A DNA stretch of 52,808 nt. Source: Oscillospiraceae bacterium. GTDB lineage: Bacteria > Bacillota > Clostridia > Oscillospirales > Acutalibacteraceae. The stretch spans positions 1 to 52,808 of the forward strand of contig SVOK01000012.1 in assembly GCA_015066445.1 (NCBI GenBank), read 5' to 3'. The notes beneath the pieces were generated by a model. The model saw nothing but the letters and a program-made list of their open reading frames with translations. It did no database searches and was not told where the DNA came from. Position numbers and translations under genes: made by a program. This document shows, one piece after another, positions 22,891-32,113 of this stretch. How positions within the stretch are numbered: the first letter of the stretch is position 1; each line of letters opens with the position of its first letter.

Positions 22891-24073
22891 ATAAATTTTT
22901 TCCTTTCACAACAACACGGTCATATAGCTTTAAAAACTCACCGTTTTCAGACTGTTTTTCGCAAATGATATAGCTATCTGTAGAATAAACGATATTAACA
23001 GGGATAAACTCTATTTGCATTCCGCTTAAAACATAAACTCCACGGACATTATCCACAACTCTCAATGCCTTTCTCGCCACCTTAAGACCGCTATACTCAG
23101 CCTTGACTACAGACATTGGACCGCTTCTCATAGAAGCCAATTCACTGTTCATTTGGTTACAAGCAAACAAAATTACCGCTTTGGAGCTACTATCCGAAAT
23201 ATTGATTTTTTTAACTGTAACAGGAAGCTGTGGCGAAGTTTTAACCGAGGTATTTATAATAAGGCTTTCGCCCTCTTTATAATTTACAGACTCATCTATT
23301 GAAACCTCAGCCGCTATATACCATTCGTAATCCGAAACTATTTTACCGATTACATTAGCTCCCGTTTCTTTAGCAGAGGCATCTTTCAAAAATTCAGGAG
23401 TTATTTTACTTAAATCTTCACAGGTAAAAACCTGCTCATAGCCGTCCGTTTTAGAAACAAAGTATCCCGACTGTGCGGCATAAATGCTACCCTTAACTGT
23501 CGGCAAAGAGGCGGAAAGCTTGGTTAATTCAGCCTTTAAGGTATCGAGTCTTGCAGATAAATCATTTGCAACACCAATAGCCGCCTGTTTTCGGGTTATT
23601 GCAGAAAGTAAATCGTCAGCCTCAGAGGCAGCAGCAGAATAATCTCCCGAAGAAGTAGCTAAAATAAATTCATTTACCCTGTCCCCAATGCGTGCATTAA
23701 TAAGGTCAAGGTTTGCGGCTTCAACATCGTTATAACTCAAAATGTCCTCAATATCAGCTATTTTTGCGTTAACAGAATCAATATTTGTTACCGTTATTGA
23801 AGCGGATTCATTATCGTAAATATTAGCAATTACGCCGTCTTTAGAAACACGGCTACCATCAGAAATAACATAATGCTTTACACCGGTAGCATCAGATTCA
23901 ACAAGCGTTTCGTTTCGTATTATAAGACCGGTAATTTTAAAATCGTCCACAGCGGTATAAAAAACTGCGTTTTCCGTTTTTACAGGATTATAAAAGGCAG
24001 AGATTGCCTGATGTATTATAAAAACTGCGGCAATAAGTATTACCAAAAATCTCAAAACTGTTGAAACTTTCAC
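22868..24073 (-). CDS. HlyD-like membrane-anchored protein of the division cluster
   Basis: A 401-residue protein with one N-terminal transmembrane segment (residues about 6-24) and a large extracytoplasmic part. That part has a biotinyl/lipoyl-like half (HYVISDGSRVSKDGVIANIYDN), a coiled-coil middle rich in Ala, Asp and Leu (about 95-200), then the second half (KGSIYAAQSGYFVSKTDGYE) and beta-rich domains. This is the layout of HlyD-type adaptor proteins, yet no ABC or RND exporter is adjacent. A wall- or division-related scaffolding role is inference from the yggS-sepF context. Start is GTG overlapping the miaA stop (GTGA) with AGGAGG 7 nt upstream. Confidence 0.8.
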   Translation of the reverse strand: MKVSTVLRFLVILIAAVFIIHQAISAFYNPVKTENAVFYTAVDDFKITGLIIRNETLVESDATGVKHYVISDGSRVSKDGVIANIYDNESASITVTNIDSVNAKIADIEDILSYNDVEAANLDLINARIGDRVNEFILATSSGDYSAAASEADDLLSAITRKQAAIGVANDLSARLDTLKAELTKLSASLPTVKGSIYAAQSGYFVSKTDGYEQVFTCEDLSKITPEFLKDASAKETGANVIGKIVSDYEWYIAAEVSIDESVNYKEGESLIINTSVKTSPQLPVTVKKINISDSSSKAVILFACNQMNSELASMRSGPMSVVKAEYSGLKVARKALRVVDNVRGVYVLSGMQIEFIPVNIVYSTDSYIICEKQSENGEFLKLYDRVVVKGKNLYDGKIIS

Positions 24074-25005
24074 CTGTTTTCCTCCTTTAAAAATTCATTT
24101 ATCAGCTTAAAAGCATTCTCGTTTATATCATCACAACTATCGGCATAAAGCCAATTGATTCTATCGTCTCGCCTGAACCAGGTAAGCTGCCGCTTGGCAT
24201 ATCTCCTTGTCTGCTGTTTTAAAAGTTCGGTAGCTTCTTCGAGAGTTTTCTCACCCGAAAAATAACCGTAAAGCTCTTTATGACCGATAGCCTGAAAGGC
24301 TCCTTTACCGTTAGTATCAGCAAAAGTGGTGCGAGCTTCCTCTAAAAGGCCATTATTAAGCATAATATCCACTCGGCGGTTAATTCTATCGTAAAGCTTT
24401 TCCCTGTCATTATAGGTTATTCCAATAACTAATGGCTCAATAAAGCCTTTGTTTTGATGCGATAACTCGTTTTGCTCAGTGATAGTTTTCCCCGAAATTC
24501 TATAAACCTCAAAAGCTCTTATAATACGGCGTCGGTTGTTTGGGTGAAGTCTTGCGGCGCTTGTAGGATCAAATTCCCTTAACTCCTCAAGCATTTTTTC
24601 TCCGCCAATGCTATCAAAACGCTTTTCAAGCTCTTCTCTTAGCAAAAAATCAGTTTTCTGTTCAGAAAACTCAGTATTATCAAGCAAAGAAGAAATATAA
24701 AGTCCTGTTCCACCCACAATAACAGGTATCTTTCCTCTGCTGTTTATCTCTGTAATACATCTGCGTGCTTTTATAACATAATCTGCAACTGAATATTCTT
24801 CATCAAGCTCCAGAAATTCAAGCAAATGATGCGGTATACCGCATTTTTCTTCCGCATCAGGAGCGGCAGATGCAATATGAATACCACGGTAAAGCTGCAT
24901 GGAATCAGCAGAAATGATTTCACCGCCAAATTTCTTAGCAATATTAATGCTGAGCGCTGTTTTTCCCGAAGCGGTAGGTCCTACAATAAAAATAGCCTTA
25001 ATCAT
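24070..25005 (-). CDS. miaA: tRNA dimethylallyltransferase
   Basis: Transfers a dimethylallyl group to N6 of adenosine 37 in tRNAs that read UNN codons. The 311-residue enzyme has the P-loop GPTASGKT (9-16), the ISADSMQLYRG substrate segment, VGGTGLYISSLL near residues 97-108, and FQAIGHKELYGYF near 237-249. Its product is the substrate of MiaB, encoded in the same gene run at 30015-31418. The ATG overlaps the mutL stop (TAATG). Confidence 0.95.
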   Translation of the reverse strand: MIKAIFIVGPTASGKTALSINIAKKFGGEIISADSMQLYRGIHIASAAPDAEEKCGIPHHLLEFLELDEEYSVADYVIKARRCITEINSRGKIPVIVGGTGLYISSLLDNTEFSEQKTDFLLREELEKRFDSIGGEKMLEELREFDPTSAARLHPNNRRRIIRAFEVYRISGKTITEQNELSHQNKGFIEPLVIGITYNDREKLYDRINRRVDIMLNNGLLEEARTTFADTNGKGAFQAIGHKELYGYFSGEKTLEEATELLKQQTRRYAKRQLTWFRRDDRINWLYADSCDDINENAFKLINEFLKEENR

Positions 25006-26921
25006 TACTGTATCCTGCCAAACTGCTTTTCAAGCTCACGTTTTTTAATTTCATAAGCAACCGGTCTTCCGTGAGGACAGTACATAATCTCTTTAGAATT
25101 AAGCACCGTTTCAGCTAAATTCTGCATTTCAAGTCTGCTTGTTGTCATACCAGCCTTGATAGCCGCCTTACAAGCAACTGTATGGAAAAGGTCGTCCTCA
25201 CGCTCGGTAGAAACTGTACCCGATTTAATAAGACTTAATGCTATTTCGGATATTAAAGAGGGTATATTTTCACCAACCAAGAAAGATGGAACTGTTCTTA
25301 CTGCTACCGCAGAATTACCCAAATCCTCAACCTCAAAGCCAGCATTTAAAAGCAACTCTATGTTATTTATAACAGCGTCATATTCATCACCACTGAGCAT
25401 TGCAGTAGCAGGGCTGAGAAGCTGTTGTACCTGAGTTTCGTGCTCCTTTTTTAGTCGGTTAAAAATAATTCTTTCATGGGCGGCGTGCTTATCTATCATA
25501 AAAATACTGTCACCCATCTGAGCTACAATATATGTAGAAAAAGCTTCACCGATAAGAATAACATCAGGCTTATCGGGTTCTTCTTCACGTGTTATGTTAA
25601 CCGATACTTGCGGTTTGTTATCAATTTTCTTAATATTTTCTTCTGTTATAGTATTTGTGGTTATAATCTTTTCTTCAAACTCTTTTTGGGTCATTGGCTC
25701 GGTTTTTTTACCGTCATCCCCCACAAATGAGAATTTAGAAGTGAACGAAGGCTTTGTACCATCACGCAAAACATTTACCGTTTTATTATGATTATGTAAA
25801 CCAAGTTCCTCTTTATATACTTTCTCCGCAACAGTTTTCTCGGTATCAATTTTTTGTTGTTTATATTCATTAACAGTTATGTGCTCAAACGGATTAAAAG
25901 CAGGAGCCTTGAGTTTGATTTCAGGTCTTGTATCACCAGAATTCAGTGCATTTTTAACAGCCGAATAAACCGCATCGAATATAATTTTTTCGTCAGAAAA
26001 ACGCACCTCTGTTTTTGCAGGGTGAACATTAACATCAACCATATCAAAGGGTACAGAAACGTAAAGAACAAACCCAGGAAATTTGCCAATCATTGCGCTG
26101 TTTTTATACGCCTGCTCAACAGCGGCAACCACCGTTCCGGAACGGACGAGTCTGCCGTTTAAGAATGTGAACTGACTGTTTCTCGTCGGCTTGCAAGTTA
26201 CAGGCTTGCAGGTAAGTCCCGAAACAGCAATCCCTCTTACCTCTCCGTTAACCTCAATTAAGGAATTTGAAAATTCTCTTCCAAGTACGCTATAAACGGT
26301 ACCTTTAACATTGCCGTCACCCGTAGTAGACAAGGTCTGTTTACCATCACGAATAAATTTAAATGAAACCTCAGGGTGAGAAAGTGCAATTCTATCAATA
26401 ACAGCGGCGCAAGCGTTAGCCTCAGATATGTCTTTTTTAAGGAATTTCATACGTGCAGGCGTGTTATAAAAAATATCTCTTATAATTATGGTGGTTCCCT
26501 CAGGACAGCCTATTTCACCATATTCCTGCTCCTCGCCACCCTCTATAAGATAATGGGTGCCGAAGTCAGAATCTGCAGTGCAGGTAAGCATTTCCACCTT
26601 GGCCACAGAAGAAACTGCCGCTAATGCCTCACCACGAAAGCCTAAAGTGGAAATAGAGTCAAGGTCGTTACCAACTTTGATTTTACTTGTTGCATGGCGC
26701 AAAAATGCCGTAGGAACATCACTATACTCTATACCGCAGCCGTTATCTGTAACACGCATATAGGTAATACCGCCACGCTGAATTTCAACTGTTATAACAG
26801 TAGCGCCTGCGTCAATTGAGTTTTCGACCAGCTCCTTTATTACAGAGGCTGGTCTTTCAACAACCTCGCCTGCAGCTATAAGCTCAGCAACGTTTTTGGG
26901 TAAAAGATTAATTTTGGGCAT
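25005..26921 (-). CDS. mutL: DNA mismatch repair protein MutL
   Basis: Couples MutS mismatch recognition to strand incision. The GHKL ATPase domain shows ELVENSIDAGAT, DNGCGI and GFRGEALAAVSSVA. After a variable linker (about residues 330-450), the C-terminal domain has the endonuclease motif DKHAAHERIIF and the zinc-associated CPHGRP near the end, so it is a nicking MutL as in most bacteria without MutH. I start at ATG 26921 because AAGGTGG is 7 nt upstream. The GTG two codons earlier sits inside that site. Length is 638 residues. Confidence 0.95.
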   Translation of the reverse strand: MPKINLLPKNVAELIAAGEVVERPASVIKELVENSIDAGATVITVEIQRGGITYMRVTDNGCGIEYSDVPTAFLRHATSKIKVGNDLDSISTLGFRGEALAAVSSVAKVEMLTCTADSDFGTHYLIEGGEEQEYGEIGCPEGTTIIIRDIFYNTPARMKFLKKDISEANACAAVIDRIALSHPEVSFKFIRDGKQTLSTTGDGNVKGTVYSVLGREFSNSLIEVNGEVRGIAVSGLTCKPVTCKPTRNSQFTFLNGRLVRSGTVVAAVEQAYKNSAMIGKFPGFVLYVSVPFDMVDVNVHPAKTEVRFSDEKIIFDAVYSAVKNALNSGDTRPEIKLKAPAFNPFEHITVNEYKQQKIDTEKTVAEKVYKEELGLHNHNKTVNVLRDGTKPSFTSKFSFVGDDGKKTEPMTQKEFEEKIITTNTITEENIKKIDNKPQVSVNITREEEPDKPDVILIGEAFSTYIVAQMGDSIFMIDKHAAHERIIFNRLKKEHETQVQQLLSPATAMLSGDEYDAVINNIELLLNAGFEVEDLGNSAVAVRTVPSFLVGENIPSLISEIALSLIKSGTVSTEREDDLFHTVACKAAIKAGMTTSRLEMQNLAETVLNSKEIMYCPHGRPVAYEIKKRELEKQFGRIQ

Positions 26922-26947
26922 TTTCACACCACCTTAGTTTTGAAAAT

Positions 26948-29548
26948 TTAAATAGATTTTGCTTTATTGCAAATATCAAAAAGTATCTGCATAGCCTCAA
27001 TTGGAGTAAGGGTGTTAACATCAACAGTTTGAAGCTCTCGAAGTATTTCCTGAGCGCCCTGCATTTCAAGCGGCAACTGCATATCAGCCGAAGCGGCGGT
27101 TTTATAAGTAACAACGCCCTCTTCTTCGGTCTTTTTAAGTATCTCCTTTGCACGGTCAGTAACCGAGCTTGGAATGCCGCTTAATTTAGCAACCTCAATA
27201 CCGTAGCTGCCATCAGCCCCTCCACGAACAATACAGCGCAAAAAGGTGATATCGTCTCCTCTTTTTTTAACAGCGATATTGTAATTCTTAACTCCACCGA
27301 GCTCATTTTCCATTTCAGTAAGCTCGTGATAGTGGGTTGCAAAAAGCGCTTTGGCACCCAATTTCTTTTTATCAGCCACAAATTCAAGTACCGCTCTTGC
27401 AATGGACATACCGTCAAAGGTAGAAGTTCCTCTGCCGATTTCATCAAGAATAAGCAGGCTGTTTTTGGAAGCATTTTTAAGAATTTCGGCAACCTCGCTC
27501 ATTTCAACCATAAAGGTAGACTGACCAGAAGCCAAATCGTCCGAAGCTCCGACACGGGTAAATATAGCATCAACAAGTCCGATTTCTGCCGACTGTGCAG
27601 GCACAAAGCAACCAATTTGCGCAAGCAAGGTAATCAGCGCCACCTGACGCATATAGGTAGATTTACCTGCCATATTAGGTCCTGTGATGATAGCGCATCG
27701 GTCGTCCTGCATATTAAGATATGTATCATTAGACACAAACGGAGTTTTTATAACCTGTTCAACAACAGGGTGTCTACCCGATTTTATATTGATAGTGCCG
27801 CTGTTATTAACAAGCGGTCTGCAATAATGGTTATCAGCCGAAACCGCACTTAGCGAGCAGAGCACGTCAAGAGTTGCGATAGCGCCCGCAGTTTGCTGGA
27901 AGCGAACAAGCTCATTTGCGGTTTTCTTTCTGATTTCATCAAAAATTTCATATTCAAGCTGAACAGAACGGTCTTTAGCGGAAAGCATTCGTTTTTCAAG
28001 TTCTTTAAGCTCCTCGGTAATAAAACGCTCTGCACCTGTGAGAGTTTGCTTGCGGATATAATCCTCAGGCACCTTATCAAGGAAAGAATTTGTGACCTCA
28101 ATATAATAACCGAATACTTTATTAAACTTAACCTTTAAATTTTTAATGCCTGTGCGTTCACGCTCTCTGGCTTCAATATCCATAAGGAAATTAGTTCCGC
28201 TTGACATATCGCCTCTTAGCATATCAAGCTCGGAGCTGTAGCCCTTCTTTATAAGTCCTCCCTCGCGCACAGTTACAGGCGGATTATCATCTATAGCGTT
28301 ATCAATAATTTCCTTTATATCCTCTAATAAATCAATTGAGTTATAAATGCTCTTAAGCATTTTGCAGTTAGCATCTTTAAGCAACTGCTTTATTGGCGGG
28401 AATTTTCCTGCAGTATCTGCAATGGAGTTAAGGTCCCTTGCAGAGGCGGTACCGTACACAATTTTGGTCATTATGCGCTCGATATCCCTGATACCGTTTA
28501 AATGCTCGGCAAGCTCTCCTCGCAAAACAGTATCAGAGTAAAGCTCATCAACCGCATTTTGTCTTGCAGTAATTTCAGTAATATTAAGCAAGGGTTTTAT
28601 GAACCAGCTGCGAAGAAGTCTCTTACCCATTGCAGTTTTGGTTTTATCAACAACCCATAAAAGCGAGCCTTTTTTAGACTTGGTGCGCATAGTCTCAATT
28701 ATTTCGAGGTTGCGTACCGCAGTAATATCAAGACGCATATACTGATTATCACTGTAAACCTCAACCTTATTTACAGAAATATCGCCTGTAACACCTGTTT
28801 CATAAAGGTACTCAAGTACAGCTCCTAAAGCCGCAGAAGCAGAGCTTCCACTCTCAATACCTAAATTTTCAGTGCTCACAACACCAAAATGAGATAAAAT
28901 TCTGTTTTCGGTATTGGCAGCATTGAAACTGCTTTCATTTCTTTCAGTAATAACACCTGTAAAGCTGTTTTCAATAAATTTTGAAAGTTCCCTTAACTGT
29001 TTTAAAAGCTTGCCTTCTATAAGCAACTCTTGGGGTCTGAAACGTGAAAGCTCATTTATAAGCTTGTCCTCAGCATTTTGGAGTGAAATACTAGTAACAT
29101 AACACTCACCCGTTGAAGCATCGGTAAAGCAAATGCCGTAGCTTTGCTTATCAAAGCTAAGAGCAGCCAGATAATTGTTTTTACCCTCTTCAAGCATACT
29201 ATCCTCAATAACAGTACCTGGGGTGATAATCCTCACGATATCTCGCTTCACAAGTCCCTTTGCAGTTGCAGGATTTTCCACCTGCTCACAAATAGCAACC
29301 TTGTGTCCCTTTTCAACAAGTCTTGCTATATAAGCTTCACAGCTGTGATAAGGCACTCCGCACATTGGAGCTCTTTCTTCAAGACCGCAATCCTTACCTG
29401 TGAGAACAATATCAAGCTCATCAGAAGCGGTTTTGGCATCATCAAAAAACATTTCATAAAAGTCGCCAACTCTGAAGAATAAAATACAATCCTCATTCTG
29501 GGCTTTAATATCAATATATTGCTGCATCATCGGAGATAACTGCGCCAT
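26948..29548 (-). CDS. mutS: DNA mismatch repair protein MutS
   Basis: Recognises mispaired bases and small loops. The 866-residue protein has the mismatch-wedge Phe-Tyr-Glu in FFRVGDFYEMF (about residues 24-34) and connector and lever domains with RRLLRSW-like sequence. The ABC-type ATPase follows, with Walker A GPNMAGKSTYMRQVALI near 617-633, the Walker B-type LLILDEIGRGTSTFDG, and ALFATHYHELTEME. It ends 26 nt before mutL. The start has AAAGGAG. Confidence 0.96.
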   Translation of the reverse strand: MAQLSPMMQQYIDIKAQNEDCILFFRVGDFYEMFFDDAKTASDELDIVLTGKDCGLEERAPMCGVPYHSCEAYIARLVEKGHKVAICEQVENPATAKGLVKRDIVRIITPGTVIEDSMLEEGKNNYLAALSFDKQSYGICFTDASTGECYVTSISLQNAEDKLINELSRFRPQELLIEGKLLKQLRELSKFIENSFTGVITERNESSFNAANTENRILSHFGVVSTENLGIESGSSASAALGAVLEYLYETGVTGDISVNKVEVYSDNQYMRLDITAVRNLEIIETMRTKSKKGSLLWVVDKTKTAMGKRLLRSWFIKPLLNITEITARQNAVDELYSDTVLRGELAEHLNGIRDIERIMTKIVYGTASARDLNSIADTAGKFPPIKQLLKDANCKMLKSIYNSIDLLEDIKEIIDNAIDDNPPVTVREGGLIKKGYSSELDMLRGDMSSGTNFLMDIEARERERTGIKNLKVKFNKVFGYYIEVTNSFLDKVPEDYIRKQTLTGAERFITEELKELEKRMLSAKDRSVQLEYEIFDEIRKKTANELVRFQQTAGAIATLDVLCSLSAVSADNHYCRPLVNNSGTINIKSGRHPVVEQVIKTPFVSNDTYLNMQDDRCAIITGPNMAGKSTYMRQVALITLLAQIGCFVPAQSAEIGLVDAIFTRVGASDDLASGQSTFMVEMSEVAEILKNASKNSLLILDEIGRGTSTFDGMSIARAVLEFVADKKKLGAKALFATHYHELTEMENELGGVKNYNIAVKKRGDDITFLRCIVRGGADGSYGIEVAKLSGIPSSVTDRAKEILKKTEEEGVVTYKTAASADMQLPLEMQGAQEILRELQTVDVNTLTPIEAMQILFDICNKAKSI

Positions 29549-29581
29549 TTTTACCGCTCCTTTCTTAAAAATTTGTAATAA

Positions 29582-29986
29582 TTAATGACAGCCTCCGCAG
29601 GTTGAACAGCTACCTGTGCAGCCTGAGCTTGTATCACAGGTCTCAGGGTCTTCACCATCAAGACATTTAGAAATAACAGTGTTAATTTCTGCTACCATAG
29701 AGTCAACCTCAACCTTAGCTGTGTTATATTCAACCATAGCAGGAGCTGACATAATCTTAGCATAAACTCCACGAAGCTTTTCGTTAAGCTCAGCAACCTT
29801 AACTTCGTCCTTGTTGTCCTCATTAAGCTCACGGTCCAGCTCCATACGGGTAATATTAAACTCACCGATAGCGTTCTGAAGCTCAACATCAGTATCATTT
29901 GCAAGCTTAGCTTTAGCATAGCGAATAAAACGCTCGTCCTGCTGAATAGCTTTTCCTAATTCTCTTACTGCCTTAATTACATCCAT
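29582..29986 (-). CDS. YlbF/YmcA family regulator with a cysteine-rich tail
   Basis: A 134-residue mostly helical protein of the Com_YlbF family. In B. subtilis, YmcA, YlbF and YaaT form a complex that binds iron-sulfur clusters and directs RNase Y in mRNA maturation. The position between miaB and mutS matches B. subtilis ymcA. The C-terminus carries six cysteines, at 108, 117, 123, 127, 130 and 133, and ends GGCH, suited to hold a metal or iron-sulfur cluster. The family assignment is firm, but which of YlbF or YmcA it replaces is inferred from position. Confidence 0.85.
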   Translation of the reverse strand: MDVIKAVRELGKAIQQDERFIRYAKAKLANDTDVELQNAIGEFNITRMELDRELNEDNKDEVKVAELNEKLRGVYAKIMSAPAMVEYNTAKVEVDSMVAEINTVISKCLDGEDPETCDTSSGCTGSCSTCGGCH

Positions 29987-30014
29987 TTTAAATACCTCTT
30001 TTTTAAAAATTAGT

Positions 30015-31418
30015 TTATATTATTGTGCCTTTAAACACATTATTATATGAATTTACTTTCACATCAACAAATTTACCGAGCATACTTTCATCAGCTTCAA
30101 ATTCAATAACTGCCGTACCCGAGGTATGACCTGACATAAAGCCTTCCTCTGAGCCATAACTATCACAAAGCACACGGTAGGTTTTGCCGATAAATTTTTG
30201 AGTGTTCTTTGCGGCAATTTTTTCCTGCAGCCTTAAAAGCTCATCAAACCATTTGCCCTTTTCCTCTCTTGTTACAGGGTCAGGCATAGAAGCCGCAGGA
30301 GTGCCGTTTCGAGGAGAGTAAATAAAGGTAAATAGTGAGCTGAACTCAACCTCCTCAACGAGGCTTAAGGTCTCCTTAAAGTCTTCGTATGTTTCTCCCG
30401 GAAATCCAACTATTATATCGCTTGTGAGCGCTACATCAGGTATACGCTCTTTAGCGGCTTTAATTAGCTCTAAATATTGCTCTCTGTTATAATATCTGTT
30501 CATCAGCTTTAAAATTCTGCTGCTTCCGCTTTGAAAAGGCAGATGCAGATGAAGGCTGATTTTTGGACAGTCTCTTATAGTATCAAGCAATTCTATAGTG
30601 CAGTCCTTAGGGTGAGAGGTCATAAATCTTATACGGAAATCACCCTCAATATCATTAATCATTCTAAGAAGCTTTGCAAAGTTAACACCGTGCTCACAGC
30701 CCTTGCCATAAGAATTAACATTTTGGCCCAAGAGGGTTATATCTTTATATCCGGCCTTAACCATAGCTCTTGCTTCCTCGAGTATCTTTTCGGGGTCACG
30801 TGAACGTTCCCTGCCACGTACATAAGGCACAATGCAATATGTACAGAAGTTATTGCAGCCGTTCATAATGGAAAGCCAACCCTTGAACTTACCGTCACGG
30901 CTTACAGGAACATCTTCCACAATATCCCCATTTTCCAAAGAAAGCTCAAAAATTCTTGGAGAGCCGTTCATTCTTCTATATATAAACTCAGGAAGCCTGA
31001 AAGATACCTGAGTACCGAAAACAATATCAATGTACGGATAACTTTTTTTGATTTTTTCAGCAACCTTTTCCTGCTGAGCCATACACCCGCAAACTGCGGC
31101 AATAGTCTTTGGACGGTCTTTTTTAATCTGCTTTACCTTACCGATGTTACCGTAAACCCTGTCCTCAGCGTGTTCACGCACAGCGCAGGTATTAAAGATT
31201 ATAAAATCAGCTTCATTAATTTCTTCGGTTAAGGTGTATCCCATAGAAATTAGCATACCCTTTAAATGCTCCGAATCACTTACATTCTGCTGACAGCCAA
31301 ATGTGATAACGCAGGCTTTAGGTATATAACCGTAACGTTCAAAAGCAATAGCTTTTACCCTGTCTGCTATTACTGCTTGTTCATCGAAATTATTACAATT
31401 TTGTCCTTTAAACGACAA
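30015..31418 (-). CDS. miaB: tRNA-2-methylthio-N6-dimethylallyladenosine synthase
   Basis: A radical-SAM methylthiotransferase that converts i6A37 to ms2i6A37 in tRNA. Numbered from the chosen start, the auxiliary cluster cysteines are Cys42 (FGCQQN), Cys78 (NTCAVRE) and Cys112, and the radical-SAM triad is Cys188, Cys192 and Cys195 (CNNFCTYC). A TRAM domain closes the protein. I choose TTG at 31418, with AAGGGG 8 nt upstream, giving 467 residues. The in-frame ATG at 31439 has no ribosome site and lies only 2-3 nt from the predicted transcription start. It is the first gene of the long minus-strand run to 16094. Confidence 0.94.
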   Translation of the reverse strand: MSFKGQNCNNFDEQAVIADRVKAIAFERYGYIPKACVITFGCQQNVSDSEHLKGMLISMGYTLTEEINEADFIIFNTCAVREHAEDRVYGNIGKVKQIKKDRPKTIAAVCGCMAQQEKVAEKIKKSYPYIDIVFGTQVSFRLPEFIYRRMNGSPRIFELSLENGDIVEDVPVSRDGKFKGWLSIMNGCNNFCTYCIVPYVRGRERSRDPEKILEEARAMVKAGYKDITLLGQNVNSYGKGCEHGVNFAKLLRMINDIEGDFRIRFMTSHPKDCTIELLDTIRDCPKISLHLHLPFQSGSSRILKLMNRYYNREQYLELIKAAKERIPDVALTSDIIVGFPGETYEDFKETLSLVEEVEFSSLFTFIYSPRNGTPAASMPDPVTREEKGKWFDELLRLQEKIAAKNTQKFIGKTYRVLCDSYGSEEGFMSGHTSGTAVIEFEADESMLGKFVDVKVNSYNNVFKGTII

Positions 31419-31448
31419 TATAATTTCCCCTTTTAACATAGATAATTT

Positions 31449-31477
31449 ATTTTATCATATTTTGCATTTCTATTCAA
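31449..31477 (-). promoter_or_regulatory. promoter of the miaB-mutSL-division run
   Basis: On the minus strand, TTGAAT (31472-31477) and TAAAAT (31449-31454) are 17 nt apart. It is the only clear promoter found by eye at the head of the roughly 15-kb co-directional gene run. Confidence 0.6.
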
Positions 31478-31512
31478 GCAATAATTTATAATTTTAACTT
31501 AAATTTTAACTA

Positions 31513-31541
31513 TTGACATATCTCGACAAAAATTGTAAAAT
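31513..31541 (+). promoter_or_regulatory. promoter of mscL
   Basis: TTGACA (31513-31518) and TAAAAT (31536-31541) with 17-nt spacing, about 30 nt upstream of the mscL ATG and divergent from the miaB promoter. Confidence 0.7.
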
Positions 31542-31570
31542 TAATATGAAATTTATTTGGAGGAATTAAA

Positions 31571-32053
31571 ATGAAAAAAGATAAAAAAGGTTTTTTAGCT
31601 GAATTTAAAGAATTTGCAATGCGTGGCAATGTGCTTGATATGGCAATAGGTGTTGTTATGGCTACATCTTTCGGTAAAATCACTTCAAGCCTCGTTACTA
31701 ACGTACTTATGCCCCTTCTCGGTACTTTAATAGGTGGTTTTGACTTAACAGAAAAATTAAACTTTGTGTTAAAGCCCGAGGTTACTGATAAGGCCGGCGA
31801 GGTTATAACACCTGAGGTCGTATTAGGCTTTGGTACATTCCTTAACACAATTATCGATTTTATTTTTATCGCACTTGCAATATTTGTTATGATTAAGATT
31901 TTTGCAAAGGCAAAGGAAATTTCCGAAGCTAAGCTTTTAAAGAAAAAGCAGGAAGAGGAAGCAGCTGCTGCAGATGAGCCCAAGGCACCTACCACTGAAG
32001 AGCTTTTAGGAGAAATCTTAGCAGAATTAAAGAAAAATAACGCTGAAAAATAA
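31571..32053 (+). CDS. mscL: large-conductance mechanosensitive channel
   Basis: Forms a homopentameric membrane pore that opens on hypo-osmotic shock to release solutes. The N-terminal helix (EFKEFAMRGNVLDMAIGVVMATSFGKI) leads into TM1. TM2 is near residues 97-116 (FLNTIIDFIFIALAIFVMIK), and a charged C-terminal coiled-coil bundle ends in TEELLGEILAELKKN. At 160 residues it is slightly longer than E. coli MscL because of the periplasmic loop and an Ala/Glu-rich linker. It stands alone with its own promoter, a GGAGG site and a terminator. Confidence 0.95.
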   Translation: MKKDKKGFLAEFKEFAMRGNVLDMAIGVVMATSFGKITSSLVTNVLMPLLGTLIGGFDLTEKLNFVLKPEVTDKAGEVITPEVVLGFGTFLNTIIDFIFIALAIFVMIKIFAKAKEISEAKLLKKKQEEEAAAADEPKAPTTEELLGEILAELKKNNAEK

Positions 32054-32077
32054 TTTTTTATTAAAAGCATTATAAAA

Positions 32078-32107
32078 CCCCTTAAACCAATTAAAAGGTT
32101 TAAGGGG
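32078..32107. terminator. bidirectional terminator between mscL and the asnB-like gene
   Basis: An 11-bp perfect stem, CCCCTTAAACC with GGTTTAAGGGG, around an 8-nt loop, with A-rich left and T-rich right flanks. It serves the convergent genes ending at 32053 and 32114. Confidence 0.85.
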
Positions 32108-32113
32108 TAAATT

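Noticed and set aside
27326-27853. A 175-codon open frame on the plus strand inside mutS
   Set aside because: It is antisense to the conserved MutS ATPase domain, with a composition unlike the neighbours and no ribosome site.
31510-32070. A 186-codon minus-strand frame covering mscL
   Set aside because: MscL on the plus strand has a clear promoter, ribosome site and family match. The antisense frame runs through its promoter and has no ribosome site.
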